Source: Streptomyces olivochromogenes (GTDB lineage Bacteria > Actinomycetota > Actinomycetes > Streptomycetales > Streptomycetaceae). Taken from it: 64,000 nt of DNA. Location: positions 354,659 to 418,658 of the forward strand of contig NZ_KQ948453.1 in NCBI RefSeq assembly GCF_001514115.1, given 5' to 3'. Of the stretch, positions 36,111-44,015 are shown piece by piece. The notes under the pieces were generated by a model. The model ran no database searches. It saw nothing but the letters and a program-made list of their open reading frames with translations, and was not told the origin of the DNA. Each line of letters begins with the position of its first letter. The stretch's first letter is position 1. The position numbers were made by a program, and so were the translations under genes.

Positions 36111-37355
36111 ATGGCCGAAAACCCCGCCTACCCCGTAGGCCTCCGCCTCACCGGCCGCCGCGTGGTCGTCCTCGGCGGTGGCCAGGTCGCCCAGCGCCGC
36201 CTCCCGGCGCTCATCGCGGCGGGCGCGGACATCCACCTCGTGTCACCCGAGGCCACCCCCTCCGTCGAGGCGATGGCGGACGCGGGCGAGATCACCTGGA
36301 CGAAGCGCCCGTACGAGGACGGCGACCTCGCCGACGCCTGGTACGCCCTGATCGCGACCAGTGACCGGCAGGCGAACACGGACGCCTCCGCCGAGGCGGA
36401 GCGCCACCGTGTCTGGTGTGTCCGCTCCGACGACGCGGACGCGGCGACCGCCTGGACCCCGGCCACCGGTCACAGCGAGGGCGTCACGGTCGCCGTCCTC
36501 ACCACGAACGCCAAGGGCCGCGACCCGCGCCACACCGCCGCGATCCGCGACGCGGTGGTCGAGGGGCTGCGCGACGGCACCCTCGTGGCACCCCACCACC
36601 GCACCCGGACCCCGGGTGTCGCCCTGGTCGGCGGCGGCCCCGGCGACCCCGACCTGATCACGGTCCGCGGCCGTCGGCTGCTCGCCGAGGCCGACGTGGT
36701 CATCGCCGACCGTCTGGGCCCGCGCGACCTGCTCGCCGAACTCCCGCCGCACGTCGAGGTGATCGACGCGGCGAAGATCCCCTACGGCCGGTACATGGCG
36801 CAGGAGGCCATCAACAACGCGCTCATCGAGCACGCGAAGCAGGGCAAGTCGGTCGTCCGGCTCAAGGGCGGCGACCCGTTCGTCTTCGGCCGCGGCATGG
36901 AGGAGGCCCAGGCGCTCGCCGAGGCGGGCATCGCCTGCACGGTCGTCCCCGGCATCTCCAGTTCGATCTCGGTGCCGGGTGCGGCCGGTATCCCGGTCAC
37001 CCACCGGGGTGTCGCACATGAGTTCACCGTGGTCAGCGGCCATGTCGCCCCTGACGACGAGCGATCCCTCGTCGACTGGCCGGCCCTCGCCCGACTGCGC
37101 GGCACGCTCGTCGTCCTCATGGGTGTCGACAAGATCGGCAGGATCGCCGAGACCCTGATCGCGCACGGCAAGCCGGCCGACACCCCGGTCGCCCTGGTCC
37201 AGGAAGGCACGACCGCCGCGCAGCGCCGCGTCGACGCGACCCTGGCCACGGTCGCCGAGACCGTACGCACCGAGGACGTGAAGCCCCCGGCGGTGATCGT
37301 CATCGGAGAGGTCGTGAACGTGGGTGTGCACAGCCCGCTGAACGCTTCCGAGTAA
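36111..37355 (+). CDS. cobA: CysG-like uroporphyrinogen-III C-methyltransferase
   Basis: A 414-residue two-part protein. The N-terminal part (about 1-160) resembles the NAD-binding precorrin-2 dehydrogenase domain of CysG (RRVVVLGGGQVAQRRLPALI). The C-terminal SUMT part (about 165-405) has GVALVGGGPGDPDLITVRG, VRLKGGDPFVFGRGMEE and VVPGISSSISVPGAAGIPVTHRG, the signature regions that bind SAM and make precorrin-2. It should feed both sirohaem and cobalamin. The middle dimerisation/chelatase part is shorter than in E. coli CysG, so full sirohaem synthase activity is uncertain. CGAGGAG lies 10 bases before the ATG. Confidence 0.9.
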   Translation: MAENPAYPVGLRLTGRRVVVLGGGQVAQRRLPALIAAGADIHLVSPEATPSVEAMADAGEITWTKRPYEDGDLADAWYALIATSDRQANTDASAEAERHRVWCVRSDDADAATAWTPATGHSEGVTVAVLTTNAKGRDPRHTAAIRDAVVEGLRDGTLVAPHHRTRTPGVALVGGGPGDPDLITVRGRRLLAEADVVIADRLGPRDLLAELPPHVEVIDAAKIPYGRYMAQEAINNALIEHAKQGKSVVRLKGGDPFVFGRGMEEAQALAEAGIACTVVPGISSSISVPGAAGIPVTHRGVAHEFTVVSGHVAPDDERSLVDWPALARLRGTLVVLMGVDKIGRIAETLIAHGKPADTPVALVQEGTTAAQRRVDATLATVAETVRTEDVKPPAVIVIGEVVNVGVHSPLNASE

Positions 37356-37419
37356 CCACCGGTAACCCAACCCGTGCCCAGCCGTTGGCACCGCACCCAG
37401 GACAAGGCAGTATCACCCT

Positions 37420-38238
37420 GTGGCCGATCTCATCACCGTTGAGAACCCCGACGACCCGCGTCTGCGTGACTACACGGGCCTGACCGACGTGGAACTGCGC
37501 CGCAAGCGCGAACCCGTCGAGGGCCTGTTCATCGCCGAGGGCGAGAAGGTCATCAGACGCGCCAAGGACGCCGGGTACGAGATGCGCTCGATGCTCCTGT
37601 CCGCCAAGTGGGTCGACGTCATGCGCGATGTCATCGACGAGCTCCCGGCCCCGGTGTACGCGGTCAGCCCGGAACTCGCCGAACAGGTGACCGGCTACCA
37701 CGTGCACCGCGGCGCGCTCGCGTCCATGCAGCGCAAGCCGCTGCCGACGGCCGAGGAACTCCTGCGGTCCGCGCGCCGGGTGGTCGTCATGGAGGCGGTC
37801 AACGACCACACCAACATCGGCGCGATCTTCCGCTCCGCCGCGGCTCTCGGCATGGACGCGGTCCTGCTCTCCCCGGACTGCGCGGACCCGCTCTACCGCC
37901 GCTCCGTGAAGGTCTCGATGGGCGCGGTCTTCTCGGTCCCGTACGCCCGTCTCGAGACCTGGCCCAAGGGCCTGGAGACGGTCCGCGACGCCGGCTTCAA
38001 CCTGCTCGCCCTCACCCCGGACGAGAAGGCGAGGTCCCTGGACGAGGCGGCCCCGCACCGGATGGACCGGGTCGCGCTGATGCTGGGCGCGGAGGGCGAC
38101 GGCCTGTCCACGAAGGCACTGATGGCGGCGGACGAATGGGTCCGCATCCCGATGGCCCACGGCGTCGACTCGCTCAACGTCGGCGCTGCGGCCGCGGTCG
38201 CCTTCTACGCGGTCGCGACGGGCCGCCCCCAGCTCTAG
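37420..38238 (+). CDS. TrmH/SpoU-family RNA 2'-O-methyltransferase
   Basis: A 272-residue SPOUT methyltransferase expected to methylate a ribose in rRNA or tRNA. The N-terminal part (about 20-110) resembles the substrate-binding domain, and the C-terminal knot has NDHTNIGAIFRSAAALG (motif 1), ALMLGAEGDGLS (motif 2) and IPMAHGVDSLNVGAAAAVAFY (motif 3). Target base unknown. Members of this family can give resistance to ribosome-targeting antibiotics, but nothing points to that here. GTG start at 37420 with a weak AAGG before it. Confidence 0.9.
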   Translation: MADLITVENPDDPRLRDYTGLTDVELRRKREPVEGLFIAEGEKVIRRAKDAGYEMRSMLLSAKWVDVMRDVIDELPAPVYAVSPELAEQVTGYHVHRGALASMQRKPLPTAEELLRSARRVVVMEAVNDHTNIGAIFRSAAALGMDAVLLSPDCADPLYRRSVKVSMGAVFSVPYARLETWPKGLETVRDAGFNLLALTPDEKARSLDEAAPHRMDRVALMLGAEGDGLSTKALMAADEWVRIPMAHGVDSLNVGAAAAVAFYAVATGRPQL

Positions 38239-38267
38239 ACCGACTCCGCAGCGACCTGGACCCGTCC

Positions 38268-38360
38268 CCTAGGGCCTGCCGTTTGGATCAGGCCTGGGCC
38301 GCGGGGTGTGGCACGCACATCTGCGGCGTTGTCGTCAGCCAACAACGCTCGTGATCAATA
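38268..38360. repeat. Intergenic repeat with inverted GGCCTG/CAGGCC ends
   Basis: TAGGGCCTGCCGTTTGGATC is followed by AGGCCTGGGCC and then by GCGGCGTTGTCGTCAGCCAA. I recall similar text in intergenic gaps of other Streptomyces, perhaps as remnants of a transposable element. No transposase ORF is present. It lies between convergent genes. Confidence 0.4.
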
Positions 38361-38363
38361 CAC

Positions 38364-39680
38364 CTATGGCCTGTCCAGTTGGCTTCGGTACTGCTCGGCC
38401 ATCAGATCGCCGGGCGGTGGCGCGTACGACGACTGCCCGTGTCGTACGTCCTTGCGTGTGCCCCCGTCGTCCAGCCCGCGGGCCGGCCCCTGGCAGCCCT
38501 GCGCCGCCGCGATGCCCAGCGCGACGAGCAGCGTCACCACGACGAACACGAAGAGCCGCTGACGCAGCAGTCGCGGATTGGCCGGCCGCCGCCCGGTCCC
38601 CGTGGTCCGGGGGGCGGGACGCCCGGCGCCGCTGCGGGGTGCGGGCCTGCTGCCCGAGCGTCCGGTACCCCGGGCGGGCGCCGGTCGCGCACCCGACTGC
38701 GACGGCCGTGAGCCCCCGTTGGTGCCGCCCGTGCGCGGCGGCGGTGTGCCCTGCGGGCGGCGCTGGGTGGGCTGCTCGGCATACTGCTCGGCCAGGCGCC
38801 CCGACGGCCGGTCGGGATCATTGCGCTGCGCGGGCGGGCGGACGTCCGCCATGCCCTGCGCCTCGCGGGCGGCGATCTCCTTGAGCCGCAGGGAGAGTTG
38901 GAGCGTGCTGGGACGCTCCTCGGGGTCCTTGGCCAGACATGCGCGGACGAGCGGAGCCAGCGCGTCCGGAACGCCGTGCAGCTGCGGTTCCTCGTGCACC
39001 ACTCGGTACAGCATCACCTCGGAACTGCCGTGTCCGAAGGGCGAGTCGTTGGTCGCCGCGTACGCCAAAGTGGCGCCGAGCGCGAACACGTCGGTGGCCG
39101 GAGTGACGGCGGCGCCGCGCACCTGCTCGGGCGCGAGGAACCCGGGCGAGCCGACCGCCGTACCGACGTGCGTCAGGGTGCTCGCCCCCGTCGCCCAGGC
39201 GATGCCGAAGTCGATGATCCGCGGCCCCTTCGGGGACAGCAGGATGTTGGACGGCTTGAGGTCCCGGTGCACGACACCGGCCTCGTGCACGGCGACGAGC
39301 CCCTCGGAGAGCGCGGCCCCGACGGCGGCCACGTCGGCGGCCGACATCGGGCCCTCCTCGGCGACCTTGTCGTGCAGCGAGGGCCCCGGCACGTACTGCG
39401 TGGCGAACCACGGCCGGTCCGCCTCGAGATCGGCGGCCACGAGCCGCGCCGTGCAGCCGCCCCTGATCCGCCGGGCCGCCGAGACCTCGCGGGCGAACCG
39501 TGACCGGAACTCCTGATCCTCCGCCAGATCAGGTCGGATCACCTTCAACGCGACCCGCTGGCCGCGGCGGTCGGAGCCCAGGTAGACCACGCCCATTCCA
39601 CCCGCGCCGAGCCGCCTGTGAAGCCTGAACGAGCCGACGACACGCGGGTCCTCGCGCCTCAGGCGCATCATCGCCATGTC
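38364..39680 (-). CDS. Membrane-anchored serine/threonine protein kinase
   Basis: A 438-residue Hanks-type kinase. The kinase domain (about 15-270) shows LHRRLGAGGMGVVYLG (glycine loop), VALKVIRPD (Lys), VVHRDLKPSNILLS (catalytic loop), RIIDFGIAWA (DFG) and GFLAPEQVRGAA (APE-like). A Pro/Arg/Gly-rich linker (about 290-370) leads to one membrane helix (RLFVFVVVTLLVALGIAAA) and a short outer tail that ends SQLDRP. No PASTA repeats are visible, so it is not PknB-like. ATG at 39680 is chosen; an earlier in-frame ATG at 39713 is possible. Targets and signal are unknown. Confidence 0.9.
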   Translation of the reverse strand, partial: DMAMMRLRREDPRVVGSFRLHRRLGAGGMGVVYLGSDRRGQRVALKVIRPDLAEDQEFRSRFAREVSAARRIRGGCTARLVAADLEADRPWFATQYVPGPSLHDKVAEEGPMSAADVAAVGAALSEGLVAVHEAGVVHRDLKPSNILLSPKGPRIIDFGIAWATGASTLTHVGTAVGSPGFLAPEQVRGAAVTPATDVFALGATLAYAATNDSPFGHGSSEVMLYRVVHEEPQLHGVPDALAPLVRACLAKDPEERPSTLQLSLRLKEIAAREAQGMADVRPPAQRNDPDRPSGRLAEQYAEQPTQRRPQGTPPPRTGGTNGGSRPSQSGARPAPARGTGRSGSRPAPRSGAGRPAPRTTGTGRRPANPRLLRQRLFVFVVVTLLVALGIAAAQGCQGPARGLDDGGTRKDVRHGQSSYAPPPGDLMAEQYRSQLDRP

Positions 39681-39879
39681 CATCCCCGCTGCCCGGTCCG
39701 TTTGACGAGCCACAGCTTACGTTTCCGCGGCCGGGTGCGCGCAGAGGCCGCGCCCTCACGGTCCGATCGATTGTCAGTGCCGGGTGGGAAACTTGAAAGA
39801 CGGTCAGGGAATGCGAGAACACGGCTGCTTTGGGCTGCCCGTGATCCCAACCGTCCGTCGCAGAAGGGGGATTGAACCT

Positions 39880-40155
39880 GTGAAGGGTGATCGCGTGGAG
39901 ATAGTCGTGGACGCCGGGGACACGACGCGTACGTACGAGGTGGTGGCGAGCAGAGCGGGTCGCAGAGTGGAGACCGCGGTCCGCCGGGGGGTGGTGGAAG
40001 TGAGCGAAGTCACCCGAAACGGATCAGTGGTGCGCACCGCCCGCTTCATGGCGACCCGGGTGCTGGCGCTGGTCGAGCAGCCGGTGCCGAGGGAGGACAG
40101 CTCGGAACAGTCCGGGCACACCGGACGCCCCCTCCGGGAAGACCCTGAGACCTAG
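39880..40155 (+). CDS. Small conserved hypothetical protein
   Basis: A 91-residue, charged, probably cytoplasmic protein. It opens with KGDRVEIVVDAGDTTRTYEV and has a beta-strand-like pattern (VVEVSEVTRNGSVVRTARFM), then a hydrophilic tail. No family is recognised by me. GTG at 39880 with AGAAGGGGG before it is the probable start; a frame open to 39784 adds residues of unlike composition. It is divergent from the kinase gene, with 199 bases between the starts. Confidence 0.65.
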   Translation: MKGDRVEIVVDAGDTTRTYEVVASRAGRRVETAVRRGVVEVSEVTRNGSVVRTARFMATRVLALVEQPVPREDSSEQSGHTGRPLREDPET

Positions 40156-40354
40156 GTCCTCATCTCCACCCAGGGGAGTACACCGCAGGTCATCGCTCAT
40201 CCTCCGGGAGGCCCGGCAATCGGTACGAGGGCATGACGACCGATCGCCGCCGCGCCCATAGATTTGAGGTCAAGCGGCGGGTGCAGCACTCGTCCCCCGA
40301 GGTCAGACACCCGCCGCTGCCAAACCACACAGATGCTCGGTCAGGAGAGGGACC

Positions 40355-40561
40355 ATGGCCCACACGGCACCGCGGACGGCGATCCGCACAGGACGCAAGG
40401 CATACAGCGCCGCGTTCCGCCCGCGTCGTCAGGGTCAGCGCCACCCCTTGGTGGCGACAGCGATGGTCCTTCCCCTGGCGGCCCTGCTCGTAGTCGTCTT
40501 CGGCGGCTGGGACGCGGTGGTCACACAAGCGTCGTCCGTGGGCGTGATGCTGGGGCGCTGA
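40355..40561 (+). CDS. Small single-pass membrane protein
   Basis: A 68-residue protein with a basic N-terminal half (RTGRKAYSAAFRPRRQGQR) and one hydrophobic helix (VATAMVLPLAALLVVVFGG). AGGAGAGGGACC lies directly before the ATG, a strong ribosome-binding site that supports the gene. Function unknown. A strong terminator follows 87 bases after the stop. Confidence 0.7.
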   Translation: MAHTAPRTAIRTGRKAYSAAFRPRRQGQRHPLVATAMVLPLAALLVVVFGGWDAVVTQASSVGVMLGR

Positions 40562-40647
40562 GCGGCGCCCCAGGCCCGGAAGAGCGGTCCGGGCGGGGAC
40601 ATCCGGCCATGAAACCCCGTGGGGACGGGGGTGCGGCGGACGGCACA

Positions 40648-40681
40648 AATGCCCGCGCAGCTGGGGAGCTGCGCGGGCATT
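40648..40681 (+). terminator. Strong intrinsic terminator
   Basis: A perfect 15-bp stem, AATGCCCGCGCAGCT with AGCTGCGCGGGCATT, a 4-base GGGG loop, and TGTTTTG after it. This is the most textbook-like terminator in the window. Confidence 0.93.
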
Positions 40682-40741
40682 GTTTTGCCCTGACGCGGGG
40701 GCGGACCCGTCTCCTCTGATTGCGGGCAGGCGGGGGCCGGC

Positions 40742-41008
40742 CACGCGTTCCCCGCGCCCCTGAAGGGGCGCTGCGCGCATCTGCAGCCCGTCCGGCGTTC
40801 GGGGACCAGGCCGTCAGGCCGACGGGGCACCGGGGCGATGGGGCACCGGGGCGCAGCCCCGTGCCCCAGGGGCGCGGGGAACTGCGCGACCGGCCCCCAC
40901 CCACCCGCACCCGACGAACCCACCCGGGGTCCGGGGGCGGAGCCCCAGGGATGATGGGGGCCCCTGCTCGAGCGAAGCCGAGAGCTTGGGGGAGGCTAGG
41001 GGCCCCAG
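40742..41008 (+). repeat. Cluster of dispersed intergenic repeats
   Basis: Several known-looking repeats stand together in a gene-free stretch: GCGCCCC-TGAA-GGGGCGC (40755-40772), a second tail copy GGGGCGCGGGGAACTGCGCG (40871-40890), GGGTCCGGGGGCGGAGCCCC (40927-40946) and an inverted pair GGGGCCCCT/AGGGGCCCC (40957-41006) around CTCGAGCGAAGCCGAGAGCT. No gene is supported between 40562 and 41060. Confidence 0.65.
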
Positions 41009-41060
41009 GGACGGAGAACGTACGCTCGCGAGGTACCGACCGCACACCCCAGGGGGCCCC

Positions 41061-41999
41061 GTGACCGCAGACGTGCTTCCCGCCCTGACCGCCGGGGCGC
41101 GCACCGCGGCCCACCCCGCCGACACCCCCTGCACACACCACGACTCCGTCCTCGCCGACCGCCACGACGGCACCGTCGTCCGCCACGGCGACACCGTGGC
41201 CAAGGCCCACGCCCCCGGCACGGACCCCGCCGAACTCTCCCGCCGTCTCGAGCTCGCCGCACACCCCGCCCTCACCGGCGTCCTCCTCGCCCCGCTCCGC
41301 CCGAAGCCCGTCGACCTCCACGGCCGCCCGGTCACCTTCTGGCCGTACGGCACCCCGGTCGACCCGCAGACCCCCGAGGCCGCTCCCTGGGAGGCGGCCG
41401 CGACCCTGCTGGCCCACCTCCACCGGACTCCCGCGCCGAACGGCCTGCCGCCCATGCGTGGCCCCGCCAAGGCGGCCCGGGCGATCGCCCGGATGCGGAC
41501 GGCGGGCCCGCACCCGGCCACCGCCGTGGTGCTGCGCGCCTGGGCGGCCCTGCCCGCCTGGGCCCGCGCCGAGGCCCCCATGCCGCCCGTGGGGACCCTC
41601 TGCCACGGAGACCTGCACCTCGGCCAGCTCGTCCGCCACCCCGCGCCGACCGGACCCTGGCTCCTCATCGATGTGGACGACCTCGGCGTGGGCGTCCCGA
41701 CCTGGGACCTGGCCCGCCCGGCCGCCTGGTACGCCTGCGGCCTGCTCCCGCCCGACGAGTGGACCCGCTTCCTGACCGCCTACCAACGTGCCGGCGGCCC
41801 GGCCGTACCCGCCGACGGCGACCCCTGGCCCGCCCTGGACGTGGCGGCCCGCGCTCTCACCGTGCAGACCGCGGCCCTGGCGATCGCCAAGTCCGTGGGG
41901 GAGGAGCGCCCCTTGGACGAGGTGCAGCAGGCCGTGATCGACGCCTGTGACCGAATGGGAGCCGTCCCGCCCGAGTTGGCGCAGGGCTCGACGGCGTAG
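41061..41999 (+). CDS. Aminoglycoside phosphotransferase-family protein
   Basis: A 312-residue kinase-fold protein of the APH/choline kinase family. The Brenner-type loop is LCHGDLHLGQLVRH (catalytic Asp) and the metal-binding Asp is in LLIDVDDLGVGVPTWDLARP. The N-lobe is less typical and rich in His/Ala. Such genes in Streptomyces cores often act on unknown small molecules, so antibiotic resistance should not be assumed. GTG at 41061 is preceded by AGGGGGCCCC. It is followed 74 bases later by a zinc-ribbon gene. Confidence 0.85.
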   Translation: MTADVLPALTAGARTAAHPADTPCTHHDSVLADRHDGTVVRHGDTVAKAHAPGTDPAELSRRLELAAHPALTGVLLAPLRPKPVDLHGRPVTFWPYGTPVDPQTPEAAPWEAAATLLAHLHRTPAPNGLPPMRGPAKAARAIARMRTAGPHPATAVVLRAWAALPAWARAEAPMPPVGTLCHGDLHLGQLVRHPAPTGPWLLIDVDDLGVGVPTWDLARPAAWYACGLLPPDEWTRFLTAYQRAGGPAVPADGDPWPALDVAARALTVQTAALAIAKSVGEERPLDEVQQAVIDACDRMGAVPPELAQGSTA

Positions 42000-42073
42000 G
42001 GTGCAACCGTTCGAGGCCGGACAGTGTCTGTCCTGGTGGAAGCGGTACCGAACGGCGAGGAGTTGAGCCGAGC

Positions 42074-42373
42074 ATGCAGTGTCCGAAGTGCCATGCGCCG
42101 ATGCACACGTACAACCGCAATGGCGTCCAGATCGAGCAGTGCAGCGGCTGCCGCGGGATATTTCTCGACTACGGCGAGCTGGAGGCGCTGACGCGCGTGG
42201 AGTCCCAGTGGTCGCAGCCCGCGCCGCCCCCGCCCGCCCCGCAGGCCTACCCCTCGGCGCCCGCGCCCGCGTGGGGCGCCCCGCAGCACGGCGGACACGG
42301 CGGCCATGGCGGCGGTCACTACGGCGGTCACCAGCGCCACAAGAGCTTCGGCCACATGCTCTTCTCCTCCTGA
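42074..42373 (+). CDS. Zinc-ribbon (zf-TFIIB family) protein
   Basis: A 99-residue protein with a four-Cys zinc ribbon at the N-terminus (MQCPKCHAPMHTY...IEQCSGCRGIFLDYGELEAL), typical of zf-TFIIB. The second half is Pro/Ala-rich, then Gly/His-rich (GGHGGHGGGHYGGHQRH), which may bind metal. GAGGAG lies 11 bases before the ATG. Role unknown; the ribbon suggests nucleic acid or protein contacts. Ends next to a bidirectional terminator shared with the tRNA cluster. Confidence 0.85.
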   Translation: MQCPKCHAPMHTYNRNGVQIEQCSGCRGIFLDYGELEALTRVESQWSQPAPPPPAPQAYPSAPAPAWGAPQHGGHGGHGGGHYGGHQRHKSFGHMLFSS

Positions 42374-42402
42374 GCACGACCGGAGGAACGACCTGACACG
42401 AC

Positions 42403-42437
42403 GAAGCCCCCGACCGTACGAGACGGCCGGGGGCTTC
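42403..42437. terminator. Bidirectional terminator between the zinc-ribbon gene and tRNA cluster
   Basis: GAAGCCCCCG pairs with CGGGGGCTTC over a 15-base loop. The zinc-ribbon gene comes from the left and the tRNA transcript from the right. Confidence 0.85.
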
Positions 42438-42440
42438 GGC

Positions 42441-42515
42441 TGGTGCGCGATACTGGGATTGAACCAGTGACCTCTTCCGTGTCAGGGAAGCGCTCTCCCG
42501 CTGAGCTAATCGCGC
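42441..42515 (-). tRNA. tRNA-Val (GAC)
   Basis: Full cloverleaf with acceptor GCGCGAT/ATCGCGC, anticodon loop CTGACAC (GAC, Val) and a genomic CCA end. The T arm is ACTGGTTCAATCCCAGT. Last of four tRNAs transcribed on the minus strand (Gly-Cys-Val-Val). Confidence 0.96.
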
Positions 42516-42549
42516 GGGGATCCGGATGGATCAGGTCCTTGCGGACCAG

Positions 42550-42621
42550 TGGACGATACTGGGATTGAACCAGTGACCTCTTCCGTGTCAGGGAAGCGCT
42601 CTCCCGCTGAGCTAATCGTCC
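42550..42621 (-). tRNA. tRNA-Val (GAC), second copy
   Basis: Same as the neighbouring tRNA-Val in D, anticodon and T arms, but the acceptor stem is GGACGAT/ATCGTCC and no CCA is encoded. Anticodon GAC. Confidence 0.95.
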
Positions 42622-42622
42622 T

Positions 42623-42696
42623 TGGAGGTGGAGACGGGATTTGAACCCGTGTAGACGGCTTTGCAGGCCGTTGCCTCGCCTCTCGGCCACTCCACC
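42623..42696 (-). tRNA. tRNA-Cys (GCA)
   Basis: Acceptor GGTGGAG/CTCCACC, anticodon loop CTGCAAA with GCA (Cys), T arm CGGGTTCAAATCCCG, discriminator U and genomic CCA. Only one base separates it from the next tRNA-Val. Confidence 0.96.
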
Positions 42697-42735
42697 AGGA
42701 GTGTGGGGGTTCGGGATGATCCCCCTCTTCCTGCG

Positions 42736-42808
42736 AGCGGACGACCAGGTTCGAACTGGCGACCTCAACCTTGGCAAGGTTGCGCTCTACCAACTGAGCT
42801 ACGTCCGC
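42736..42808 (-). tRNA. tRNA-Gly (GCC)
   Basis: Acceptor GCGGACG/CGTCCGC, anticodon loop TTGCCAA with GCC (Gly), T arm CCAGTTCGAACCTGG, no encoded CCA. First gene of the tRNA cluster. Confidence 0.96.
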
Positions 42809-42951
42809 GTGTCGTTTCCGTTCGGCTTGCGCGTCCCGGCGACGTGTTGAACTCTAGCGGATTCCCCGGCCAGCACAAAAACGCGTTTGCGCAGCGTGCT
42901 GCGGTCTGTCCGGCAAAGGACACGGTCAGGGCACCCGCAGGTCACCCGACC

Positions 42952-42964
42952 TAGACTCGACTGC
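42952..42964 (+). promoter_or_regulatory. -10 box of pabB, probable leaderless start
   Basis: TAGACT (42952-42957) ends 7 bases before the pabB GTG. A transcript from it would start at or next to the GTG, so pabB mRNA is likely leaderless. No ribosome-binding site is visible. Confidence 0.55.
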
Positions 42965-44014
42965 GTGCTCGACCTCCCTCCTCTCGCCCGTTTCGGTGGC
43001 CTCGTCGCGACCGGTCTCCTCGACGTCACCAGCGACCCCGCGGCCCTGGACTCGGCCGGTTTCTGGGCTGTCGCGGCCGACTTCGAGGGCAGCCTGGTCT
43101 GCGCCCGCTTCGCCGACGTACGCACCGAACCCGTGCCCGCCCCCGTCCCCGGGCAGTGGCAGGGACCCACCCCCGGTGACTGGACGTCCTCCCTCGACCA
43201 CGCCGCGTACACCGCCGGCGTACGCCGCATCCGCGCCCACATAGCCGCCGGCGAGGTCTACCAGGCGAACCTCTGCCGCGTCCTGTCCGCACCGCTCGCC
43301 CCCGACGCCGACATCGACGCCCTCACCGCGCTGCTGGCCCGCGGCAACCCGGCCCCCTACGCGGGAACGATCCGCCTGCCCCGCCACGGCGTCGAGATCG
43401 CCACCGCCTCCCCCGAACTCTTCCTGCGCCGCACCGGCCCCGTCATCGAATCCGGCCCCATCAAGGGCACCGGACGCACCGAGGCCGACCTCCTCGACAA
43501 GGACCACGCCGAGAACGTCATGATCGTGGACCTCGTGCGCAACGACCTCGGCCGCGTCTGCGCCACCGGCACCGTGACCGTCCCCGACCTCTGCGTCGTC
43601 GAGAAACACCCCGGGCTCGTCCACCTCGTCTCGACCGTCCGCGGCGAACTGCCCGCGGACACCGGCTGGCCCGAACTGCTGGCTGCCGCGTTCCCGCCCG
43701 GCTCCGTCACCGGCGCCCCCAAGACCAGCGCCCTGACCATCATCGAGGCCCTGGAGACCGCACCCCGCGGCCCCTACTGCGGCGGCATCGGCTGGGTCGA
43801 CGCCGACCGCGCCACCGCACAGCTCGCCGTCGGTATCCGCACCTTCTGGACCGACCGCGCCGAAGGCGTCCTGCGTTTCGGCACCGGCGCCGGCATCACC
43901 TGGGGCTCCGACCCCGAAAGGGAATGGCAGGAGACCGAGCTGAAGGCCGCCAGGCTGCTCGCGGTAGCGTCGGGACAGTACGGAGACGCGTACGAAAGTG
44001 GAAGGACTCTCTGA
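42965..44014 (+). CDS. pabB: Aminodeoxychorismate synthase component I (chorismate-binding)
   Basis: A 349-residue PabB/TrpE-family enzyme that converts chorismate and ammonia to aminodeoxychorismate, for p-aminobenzoate and folate. Signatures: YTAGVRRIRAHIAAGEVYQANL, PIKGTGRTEADLLDKDHAENVMIVDLVRNDL split by typical residues, and AAFPPGSVTGAPKTSALTII. Shorter than many PabB proteins; no PabA glutaminase domain is fused and none is adjacent, so ammonia supply must come from elsewhere. GTG at 42965. pabC follows directly. Confidence 0.88.
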   Translation: MLDLPPLARFGGLVATGLLDVTSDPAALDSAGFWAVAADFEGSLVCARFADVRTEPVPAPVPGQWQGPTPGDWTSSLDHAAYTAGVRRIRAHIAAGEVYQANLCRVLSAPLAPDADIDALTALLARGNPAPYAGTIRLPRHGVEIATASPELFLRRTGPVIESGPIKGTGRTEADLLDKDHAENVMIVDLVRNDLGRVCATGTVTVPDLCVVEKHPGLVHLVSTVRGELPADTGWPELLAAAFPPGSVTGAPKTSALTIIEALETAPRGPYCGGIGWVDADRATAQLAVGIRTFWTDRAEGVLRFGTGAGITWGSDPEREWQETELKAARLLAVASGQYGDAYESGRTL

Positions 44015-44015
44015 C

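Noticed and set aside
41061-41999. Antibiotic-resistance gene call for the APH-family protein
   Set aside because: The fold alone does not show the substrate, and the neighbours are housekeeping genes.
42328-42850. Frames across the four-tRNA cluster (for example with VRTGDLNLGKVALYQLSYV)
   Set aside because: They are translations through tRNA genes on the opposite strand and have no independent support.
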